A stretch of 39,245 nucleotides of DNA from Rhizophagus sp. LPA8_4_AMF (taxonomy: Eukaryota > Glomeromycota > Glomeromycetes > Glomerales > Glomeraceae): NCBI GenBank assembly GCA_021464525.1, contig JADRCO010000283.1:1-39245 (forward strand). Direction: 5' to 3'. The position numbers and the translations under genes are program-made. The notes below the pieces were generated by a model that saw nothing but the letters and a program-made list of their open reading frames with translations, made no database searches and was not told the DNA's origin. Below are positions 31,547 through 39,245 of this stretch, one piece after another (position 1 is the stretch's first letter; the number at the start of each line of letters is the position of its first letter).

Positions 31547-32732
31547 TATTATTATTATTATTATAAATAAAGTAATAAAAAGTTAAAAATTTTCTTTTTA
31601 AAAAAGGAATTGAGATAAAATTGATCGATTTTCGTTAATTAAATTTCGTTTAATTAATATTCGTTTAATTATAGTAAATATCGTTGATTTAAATGTTCGT
31701 TAATTAATATTCGTTAATTATAGTAAATTTCGTTAATTAAATGTTCGTTAATTAAATGTTCATTAATTGGTTTCGTTATTCAAGGTTATTTTATTTTATT
31801 TTATTTTTATTTTATTTTATTTTATTTTTTACGGAGATTTCGTTATCAAGGTTATATCTATCATTTTTTCATAAAAAAGGGCTGATTTATATGTATTCTG
31901 AGGATCACGCAATTCGTGCGTGTGTAACGATAATGCTTTTCTTTATCGGGTTTACTATTAAAAATTCCATCTAATATACTGTACTGTAAATAGCAAATGT
32001 ACTACTACTACGAATATGAATTATTTTTAATGGTTTTTAAATTCGATTCTTGTATCAAAACGATAATGTTATTTATAATGCTTTTAAGTACTATAAGAAC
32101 GCTATATTAAATCAGGTATTGTACCAATTTTAGGGGAAAAAAAAAAATTAGATTGGCAAGAAATTTTGCTCTTTCTGTATCAACCATTCTAAGGAAAATT
32201 CTCATGGTATTCCATTGATTTTTTCCTTTTTTTTTTCTCATATTTGTTGGATTAAATGATTATTTATAACCATTTTTGGTCATAACAATAACACAATATC
32301 GTTAATATACTTTACGGTAATGAATAATATCCTTATGGCTTATGGTAAACTAGCAACCCGTTTTTATCATTTATTGTCGTTAATGTTGGGGAAAAAATAT
32401 CGTGGGAATTACCAAACATCTAAAAAATTTTTTTTTTTGATAGACATTAAGGGTTACAATTTAGACATTAAGGGCTGCAACCTACATAAACATAAGAGTA
32501 ATGAGAATGAGAATTTTCCTTTTTCTAATCTTATTTGGTACACGGCTCGTACGACTTGTACGAACCTGTACGACTTGTGCAGATCTTCCTTCTCATTCTG
32601 TGCTCTATCAAATCACATGAAAAAGGGAGGCTAAAACGTACTGGTGATACTATACTTTCTTTCCTTCTCTTTTTTTTAAAAAATTTTATTAAAAAATAAT
32701 CTTTTCATTATTATATAATAATTTCTCATAAA
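31547..32732. other. Intergenic with TTCGTTAATTAA repeats; upstream of the 32733 gene
   Basis: 31632-31775 is a field of TTCGTTAATTAA-like units (TTCGTTTAATTAATA and variants), followed by a TTTTA microsatellite (31786-31828). AGACATTAAGGG is duplicated at 32441 and 32462; TGTACGACTTGT recurs around 32550-32577. A stop-free stretch at 32320-32634 lacks coding character. The last 100 bp have a pyrimidine tract and A/T runs before the ATG at 32733. Confidence 0.5.
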
Positions 32733-34111
32733 ATGCCAAAAACTTTATCATCACAAATATATGATCATATAAAATTTCGTACATCTACATCATGTCTTGC
32801 ACGAAAAGTTCGTCAAAAATCCAGATTAATGAATTTTATCTATGGTATATTTAATATTTTTTATTTTATTTTATTTTATTTTATTAATAATTAAATTTAT
32901 TTAAAATAATAAAATTTAATAATAAATTATCAATTATTTAATTATTTAGATGTTTTGAATGTAGCTTTAGGAATTAGGTAAATAAATATATATTCTTCGT
33001 AAAAAAGATAGATTCTACGCCAATTCATTCGAATTTTATAAAAAAAAAAAGAGTTGCTCATTTAGTTGATGTGACATTTCTAACATATGAAGAAACTTTA
33101 ACGTTCATATCATCACTTCGTCAAGTACGTATTTTTTTTGACTTTTTTTTTTTTGATTTTTTTTTTTTTGATTTTCATTCACTCGTTTGTTCGTTCAATT
33201 TATTTAAAAAAAACAAATTTTAATTTTTTTTTATTAGAAAATTTCTCATATTTATGCTATACAATTCTCGGATACACATACATTCATATGTAATCGAGAT
33301 TTATTATTATCAAAACTTGATAAAGATCTTAATAACGATTTCAAGAATATCATATTTATAGACGTATCCAAAGAAAATATTGAACCAAAGCAAGCATGTA
33401 TTATTTTATTTAGTTTTTTAATACATTTATTTTTATTTAAATTTTTTGTTATAACTTTTAAATAAAAAAAATTATTATTTTTTTTATTTTTTTAGGTTAA
33501 CGTACCAAATTCTTTAATTTATCTTTTAAATACAAAAATTTATTCAACATTCATAAAAGAAAATGAAATAATAAATTCAATTTTATTTATTTCACAAATT
33601 CCTCAATGTACAATTTCTTTTACTGGATGGATTTTAGAATATCAAGTAATTTATGTATTAGAAAAATCTTATGAATCATCTTTTAAAGAAAAAAAAAATT
33701 CTTTTGAATTTGAATCACAAAATATTATGATAAATTGTCTTGGAAATCAAGAATTAAAATTATATCGAATTTTTTTAAAGAAAATTAATAATAATAATAA
33801 TGATCATAATAAAGAATTATTTCAAAGGTAAAAATATATATACTATTATTATTTTCCTTTAATTAATACAAAAATTATTTTTTAACGATTTTGTTTTTTT
33901 TTAAAAAAATTATATTAGGCAAATGTTATTAAGTTTTAGTTGTCCCGTTAAAATCGTCAATTCTTTAAATGATTCTCAACCTAATAATGATATTATTTCA
34001 ACTGTATTAAATGATACTTTTATATTTAGGATTGAACAGAATCAATCCTTTTGGAATAAAGGATGGGAATTAGAGATTAGTGATGTATGTTTACCAGTTG
34101 TAGCTTTGTAA
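32733..34111 (+). CDS. Six-exon gene, 297-aa protein, possibly DUF4504/C1orf74-like
   Basis: Exons 32733-32844, 32950-32977 (28 nt), 33052-33124, 33238-33393, 33496-33827 and 33919-34111 sum to 894 nt. Frames join cleanly: ..NFIYDVLNVALGI, RVAHLVDVTFLTYEETLTF, ISHIYAIQFSDTHTFICNRD, IIFIDVSKENIEPK, VNVPNSLIYLLN, then CTISFTGWILEYQVIYVLEK and a C-terminal beta-rich part ending CLPVVAL. The LGI-(K/R)-xAHLVD, short Cys/Asn strand and FIDVS order reminds me of the DUF4504 (UPF0739, C1orf74) family, which has no known biochemical role; this is a tentative match. Intron 4 can only be joined in frame as CAA|GCATGT..TTTTTAG|GTT, that is, a GC-AG intron. The intron 2 acceptor (A run, AAG|AG) is also unusual. 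Confidence 0.65.
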
Positions 34112-36068
34112 CTTTTAACATATAATATAATGTATAAGCGTTAGATCAGTGGATGAAACAGTATTATTACAAACAATGAATTTAGAAGAATTATCGTTGA
34201 TTTACATTCAGGAAATGACGTCGTTCTATAAACTTGAACAACTCTTCTTAATAAAAAAAGGGATACATTCAGGAACGAACAACTCTAAAAATCTCATATC
34301 CGGCAGGGAAAAAAAATTTCAAATGTATTTAAAGGTTTATAGAAGTTAAATATTTAATATTTAATAAAGCTAAAGAATAATTTTTAATAATTTAGGAAGA
34401 ATGATATTTTATTGATTTGTAAAATAAAAATTTGTAACGATGTAAAACTAGCTACAAAAAATTATTATGCCGTTTTCAAAATAGATGTCAATCATATAAT
34501 ACAAAAATAATTTTTTTTTTTGTTATAACTGAAATTTTATAAATCTTCGTCTATAATGCTTCTTGTAGTATATCAAAATTCGTATTTTAAAACAAAAAGA
34601 AAAAAAAAAAACAGCGTTAGTATGGTTGGTATCGGACCGGGTGGAAGAACCACCACCATACTCCATAAAAAAAAAGCCTCTGGGAAAAGAAGGTACCATG
34701 CTACCAAAGTGGTCCTTACTGTCATGGTCCTTCAGGATACCACTGGTGATTTACGACACCACCAAACAGGTAATCTCGACTTTTTTTATTCTGTTAAGCA
34801 TGTTTCATTAAAACTATGGCTAAGAGCAGGGAGCGCACGCTTACCTTAAATAAATAAATAGGCCATCCAACTACACGATAGCCCTAAAAATCGTGGGCTG
34901 TTAGTTATCAGAACGCTAAAATACATATTTTTTAAAAAATAGTAATGGTTACGTTTAAAAAAAAAAATAATTATAAAAATAAAAGTTATAAAAATACAAT
35001 GAAAAAATGAAAGAAAAATACATATATTTATATATTTTTATTAAAATCAGACGACCAAAATATAATATTTTGACTTTATTACATTTTTGTATATTTTACT
35101 TGGCACGAGTCATTATAAATATCCTTGTTAGTAAAAAATCAGTTAAGTGTCACCATATGATAATTATATGTCATCAATATTATTGAGTCATATTTCCATA
35201 TAAAAAGAAGTCAATAAAATAAAATGTACACATGAAGTATTCTTGCTTACTTATTACCACACGATGCATATATATCATATTAATATCATAATTATATGTT
35301 GAAAATAAAATTATCATTATTGTATCGCAATTAGCCAAGCTTCTTTGTTCAAAATTTCTTTTTGGAAATGTAAGATTGTTACAACAAATATTGAAATTGT
35401 CTAACTTATTAGTTATTAGTCTAAAAAAGTATTTGACATAATATGAGAAAAATTATAAATAAACGATGAACTTCAATAACGAGACTTATTTTTTATAATA
35501 TTTTTTTACGCTAATAAAAAACGAACAATTTTAAGAGAAAAATTATTTGCAAAATGTTTAGATATCAACATACTACATGAAACAACTGAAGAGCAACTAC
35601 CAGTTACGTCTATGACTTATATTATGTTCGCCCAAAAGACTGAAACAGCATCCGCAATTATCGTAAAACGAAGAGTAGAAATAAATCAAACTCGTATTAG
35701 CGTTAGGATTCAAATATCATTGATTTTATAATTAATAAAATTTCTACATTTCCGTTTTATATAACATAGCCGAAAATTATTCTTTGTTCCCTATAACCGG
35801 GATTTTGGCAACAAGTTATAGACCGCAGTTCAGACCTCTAAATTGTACCAAGATTCATATGATACGGAATTTTTTACATGGATTAAATTAATAATAATGA
35901 CAAACTTGGACAAAAAGTGACTAAACGTCATAACCATTTAAGTTCTCTGATGAAAGGTTGATAATTTTTAACTAGTTGTTTTTGAAATTTTAAGTTTTAA
36001 ATCTAAATATCACAATACCTTTGTTCTTGAAAGGTAAAAAAAAAAATTTTAAACGTTCTTACAAGGAA
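34112..36068. other. Gene-free stretch with a GC-richer island and a possible lone exon
   Basis: 34618-34910 is clearly more GC-rich and contains GGTGGAAGAACCACCACC (hairpin), GACACCACCAAACAGG, and on the minus strand TCGTGTAGTTGG, close to a pol III A box; a decayed SINE is possible. 35513-35730 (plus) is stop-free without a start and reads HETTEEQLPVTSMTYIMFAQ and SAIIVKRRVEINQTRIS, coding-like but unrecognised. TACATTCAGGAA recurs at 34203 and 34264. The remainder is AT-rich. Confidence 0.4.
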
Positions 36069-36913
36069 ATGGGCGTAGTAGTTTCTTCATGTAACCAGAA
36101 GAAATTGTCCGGTAAACATCTATCTCGTGGTTATCCAATACCTGAACAACTTATATCAGAAGTAAAAGTATTTATTACTGTTCCTTTCCAATATATTTAT
36201 TATTTCTATTTATTATTTCATTTGCATATACATATGTATAATTTTTTTTTTTTATTACACACATTTTAAAAAGAAGACAAAATTGAAAAAGCAAAATATC
36301 GAGCAATCTAAATCAATTAACACCGATGATAATTTATTCTGGTATGTTTGTTCTTTAACATTATTTAATGTTCTTATAATAGTAAAATTTTAACTTAATG
36401 TGAAACATTATTTCATAGTTTATGGACTGATACAAATTATAAATATTGTGAATGTGGAGATATATTAACAATAAATTTTACTGAGACATCTGATATTTTA
36501 ATAGATCATTGTGAATATGTTGACGATTTTATTATTTCTTATGTTCTTAACAAGATAATTTCAGTTGATATATTTGAAGCATCAAATTTATTATGTTGTC
36601 ACTTTTTTGATATACGAGAGATAATAGATAATAAGCACCTCTTAACCTTTATTCTATTTACTGTAAAGATCATGATGAATTAAGAGTTTACTTTACTGAT
36701 ACTATTTTGTCTACAAGACAGGAAATTGAGATGAAAGATAATGATTTGTTGGAAATTACTTCATATACAACAACATTACAGAAAATTAAGATTGAAGGGG
36801 ATGATGTTTTATTAGAAATGGATGATGATAAGAAAATTGTTGCGTTATGGTTTTGTAATGCTAGTGATAGAATAGCGAATAAAGTTATCAAAAGAAGACA
36901 GAGAAAAACTTAA
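36069..36913 (+). pseudogene. Unrecognised three-exon gene with one frameshift
   Basis: Exons 36069-36161, 36274-36341 and 36419-36913 have GTAAAA/GTATGT donors and AG acceptors. The protein starts MGVVVSSCNQKK, a fit to an N-myristoylation plus palmitoylation signal (Gly2, Ser6, Cys8), then KLSGKHLSRGYPIPEQL. Exon 3 reads YCECGDILTINFTETSDILI and IISVDIFEASNLLCCHFFDI, but its frame stops near 36680. One base later the frame continues, giving SIYCKDHDELRVYFTDT, LLEITSYTTTLQKIKIEGDD and IVALWFCNASDRIANKV to TAA. A single missing base near CTCTTAACC (about 36650) explains both; it may be a base-calling error in a live gene. The last part (LWF.N..DRIA) is faintly PH/EVH1-like. No family is assigned. 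Confidence 0.5.
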
Positions 36914-37217
36914 GAAAAAAGTTGTTTCATAAAATCTTGCATTGTTGGTCTCTTCTTAAGAAAAATCAATAAAATTATTAATTTCCGCATGACCCAGTCG
37001 ATCATTATTAATATCACGTGACCACGAAATCAAACGAAACATCAAATTATGTTCAAAAAGAAGATGAACGTTCACTCTCACAATTATAATCATTTATCAG
37101 CCTATGTGAAATAATATATACAATAATATTAAATAATAATAATTTTGTTTTAAAAATATAAAAATAATTACCTATCTCTAACATATTGCCATGAATATTT
37201 TGAAACTATTTGTTCTA
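36910..37217 (-). pseudogene. C-terminal exons of an unrecognised gene, cut by MITE 4
   Basis: The exon at 37172-37217 reads LEQIVSKYSWQYVRDR and ends at GTAATT. After CACATAG, 36910-37101 continues LINDYNCESERSSS, then in a second frame FEHNLMFRLISWSRDINNDR and LGHAEINNFIDF, then in a third LKKRPTMQDFMKQLFS-stop. Both shifts fall at T runs of five. The stop overlaps that of the convergent plus-strand gene. The upstream border coincides with a 263-bp MITE, so the 5' part may lie beyond it or be lost. Two homopolymer shifts suggest either decay or sequence error. Confidence 0.4.
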
Positions 37218-37480
37218 AGGCCACACAAATTTGATTATTCGGTTTACGTAACATTGAAATTTGAAATCGACCCGGGGACTCGGGTTTTATTTTTTAATTT
37301 TTATAATAGAAAATTTTATATGACCCCTTAAGAAATCCAAAAAACGTATAAAAAAATTTCCTCAATTTTTAAAAAAGTCCACCCGGCAAATTTTTATAAT
37401 AAACAATATATAAAATTTTTTTTCGAAGTTTTCTGACCCGGAAGGATGACGTGAACCGAAAAACCAAATTTGTGTGGTCA
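37218..37480. mobile_element. MITE 4, 263 bp, 30-bp terminal inverted repeats
   Basis: GGCCACACAAATTTG (37219) then ATTATTCGGTTTACGT matches the inverted right end, GACCACACAAATTTG (from 37479) then GTTTTTCGGTTCACGT, at nearly all positions. The interior has two CGACCCGG/GACCCGG motifs and no coding frame. The target duplication is not clear (perhaps 2-3 bp). It is unlike MITEs 1-3 and abuts the exon at 37172-37217. Confidence 0.75.
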
Positions 37481-38080
37481 CTGTAAATTTTAAGTAGAAA
37501 ACATATGAACATTAAAAAAATTAAATGATATTAGTAAATTTCATTTAATTTAATAATTAATTATATTATTAGCCTCAAAGTATCATCAAAAGTTTCAATC
37601 AAAGTTACATGATGCACAACTTATGATTCGCAAATCTTGAAAATCTTGATAGTTTTTGGTTTTGTGTGGAAAATTTTAATGATTGATACTTCGATATTAT
37701 AAAAATCGGAAAAAATTTAGCATATATCAACTGATTGATTTTTGGTTGATTTTTAGTCAATTGAAATAAGCATTAAGCAAGATTTTGCCAATTGGTTATG
37801 TAAATCGTCACATTTTTTGACCAATGGTAAAATCGGTAAAAAATCAATCACTAGATCGACATTTTACAGATCTTTTAAATAAACCTTTTTTTAAACTTAC
37901 AATTTAACTTCTCACTTCTTTCTCTCCTTTCATTTCATCCCCTTCCTTCCCCTCTCTTTGTCCTTTCCCTTACACCTTAGTCTTCAATTATTTGTACGCA
38001 TTGAATCCGGTGAGAGATCTAAAATATTTTAAAATTTAAAAAAAAAATGTTGATATAACGTTTTTTAATTATATTTTGTG
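37481..38080. other. No gene; weak inverted repeat and pyrimidine tract
   Basis: 37732-37850 has TGATTGATTTTT at the left and the same inverted at the right (AAAAAATCAATCA), with further imperfect pairing inward, possibly another small MITE. 37905-37980 is a CT-rich tract (TTCTCTCCTTTCATTTCATC and on). Confidence 0.4.
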
Positions 38081-38759
38081 GGAAACTGGTTCCGAAGTTG
38101 GATACCGGACCCCAGGTAGGTTTCAGAAAAAAAATTTAATAGAAAAATGTTATATTAGCAGTTAACATTTTTTAATTATTATTATTTAGTGTTTTGGTGG
38201 GAACCCGGTTCCGAAGTTGGATACCAGATCCCCAGTAAAGTTTTGGAAAAGTTTTGAAACTTTCTTTAAAAAACGTTTTATTTTACATTTTTTGTATAGG
38301 GAAACCGGTTCCGAAGCTGGATACCGGATCCCAAGTAAAGTTTCGAAACTTTTCTTTAAAAAAACGTTTTTTAACTTAAAAAACGTTTTTTTTTATTATA
38401 TTTTTGTGTAGGAAATCGGTTCCGGCGTGGATACCGTTTTCCAGGTAAAGTTTCGAAGGAGTTTCGAAACTTTTCTTTAAAAAATGTTTTTTAACGTAAA
38501 AAACGTTTTTTTATATATTTTATGAGTAGGAAATCGGTTCTGGCGTGGATACCATTTTCCCAGGTAAGTTTCGAAAGTATTTTGAAACTTTCTTTTAAAA
38601 AAATGTTTTTTAACGTAAAAAACATTTTATTTTACATTTTTTTGTGTAGGGAAATCGGTTCCAAAGTTGGATACCGGGATCCTAAGTAAATTTTTGAAAC
38701 TTTCTATAAAAAACGTTTTTAACTTTAAAAAAACGTTTTTTTTTTTATATTTTTGTTTT
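38081..38759 (+). repeat. Six-unit tandem array (100-120 bp) with exon-like blocks
   Basis: Conserved blocks start at 38081, 38200, 38300, 38412, 38530 and 38650: (G)GAAA.CGGTTCCGAAG, then TGGATACCGGATCCC. Most blocks are preceded by TTGT(G)TAG and followed by GTAAAG/GTAAG, i.e. they sit between acceptor-like and donor-like sequences. The spacer has TTTCGAAA palindromes and AAAAAACGTTTTTT units. Block lengths differ (33-36 nt), so translation phase is not preserved between units. I see no gene containing them. A further unit starts at the final bases of the window (GTAG|G). Confidence 0.8.
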
Positions 38760-39240
38760 TGTTATTTTTTTTTTTATTTAAATTTCTAAACGAAACGTTT
38801 CTAAACGTTTCAAAATTTTGTTATTTTTTTATTGTTTGATTTTTTTATTGGAATATTTATTAACGTTCTGATTTTTTAATATTTTTTTTACGAAACATCT
38901 TCTTTAATGTTTCATTTTTTTCATTTTTTTATCGGAGCGTTTGTTAACGTTCCGATTTTTAAATATTTCTATTTTTACGAAATATTTTTTAATGTTTCGT
39001 TTAATTTTTCTTTAATCGAAACGTTAAAAAATGTTTTCGATTCTTTTTTTTTAATTTTCTTCATATCGAAACGATTCACATTTTTTTTTTAATTTTTTTT
39101 TCGACACATTTTTTAACGTTTCAAAATTTTCACCGGTCGAAACTATGAATGGACTTTGTATAATAAGGTAAATGGGGAAAGAGAAGTCATTTTTTTTTAC
39201 TTTAGAAACGTTAAAACGTTTCTTTCTCTTTCTTTTTCTT
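38760..39240. repeat. Field of short CGAAACGTT palindromes
   Basis: Between the sixth unit and the next one at the window edge, 20-30 bp palindrome-like modules recur about every 40-60 bp: CGAAACGTTTCTAAACGTTTC, GGAGCGTTTGTTAACGTTCC, CGAAATATTTTTTAATGTTTCG and CGAAACGTTAAAAAATGTTTTCG, among others. They are separated by T runs. They resemble the AAACGTTT pieces of the array spacer, suggesting a common origin. No gene. Confidence 0.65.
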
Positions 39241-39245
39241 GTAGG

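Noticed and set aside
32320..32634. 104-codon plus-strand open frame
   Set aside because: It spans local duplications (AGACATTAAGGG, TGTACGACTTGT) and a T run, has no coding character, and lies in the promoter region of the next gene.
34556..34849. 97-codon plus-strand frame in the GC-richer island
   Set aside because: Arg/Lys/Thr-rich reading without a domain over hairpin-forming DNA, better explained as SINE-like repeat.
36688..36891. 67-codon minus-strand frame
   Set aside because: Antisense shadow of exon 3 of the plus-strand gene.
38217..38411. 64-codon frame through the tandem array
   Set aside because: The units differ in length by amounts that are not multiples of three, so the reading is not kept from unit to unit.

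Overview
The window looks like nuclear DNA of an early-diverging filamentous fungus, most likely an arbuscular mycorrhizal fungus of the Rhizophagus type (Glomeromycotina). The evidence is strong AT bias with long A/T runs, genes broken by many 60-90 bp GT-AG introns, a Sel1-repeat protein, LINE and TA-flanked MITE debris, and relics of repeated gene families that I associate with these fungi. The genus is inferred from family recall. No bacterial, organellar or rRNA feature is visible.

Layout. Positions 1-25000 are gene-poor and repeat-rich. Their main content is six copies (A-F) of one four-exon gene family on both strands. Copies C (9784-10616, minus, 181 aa) and F (22362-23315, plus, 177 aa) have intact frames and identical intron phases. 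Copy A is cut by the window edge, B has an internal deletion, D is frameshifted and interrupted by an 831 bp B-family DNA polymerase fragment, and E keeps only exons 3-4. E and F lie in a direct duplication about 3.14 kb apart. The predicted proteins have the length and motif order of an actinoporin-like/fungal-lectin-type beta-sandwich; this is a fold hypothesis, not a demonstrated function. Between the copies lie a LINE zinc-knuckle/RNase H relic (4.5-5.0 kb), a decayed P-loop ATPase (6.6-7.1 kb), MITEs (13.4-13.9 kb and inside copy F), and a possible PCNA-like fragment (15.3-15.5 kb).

Positions 24600-37200 are gene-denser: a small Asn/Ser-rich protein (minus), a 297-aa Ser/Pro-rich protein with a basic tail (plus, three exons), a six-exon aldo-keto reductase of the xylose-reductase type with all catalytic residues but an apparently missing splice acceptor, a 397-aa Sel1-repeat protein with an acidic run, a six-exon 297-aa protein that may be DUF4504/C1orf74-like and seems to use a GC-AG intron, and two convergent unrecognised genes with frameshifts.

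The right end (38081-39245) is an array of units of 100-120 bp, each carrying a conserved block flanked by splice-like AG and GTAAG sequences, followed by a field of CGAAACGTT-type short palindromes. The last bases of the window start another unit, so the array continues.

No operon-like pathway links these genes. The common theme is expansion, duplication and decay of a lineage-specific gene family in a transposon-rich setting.
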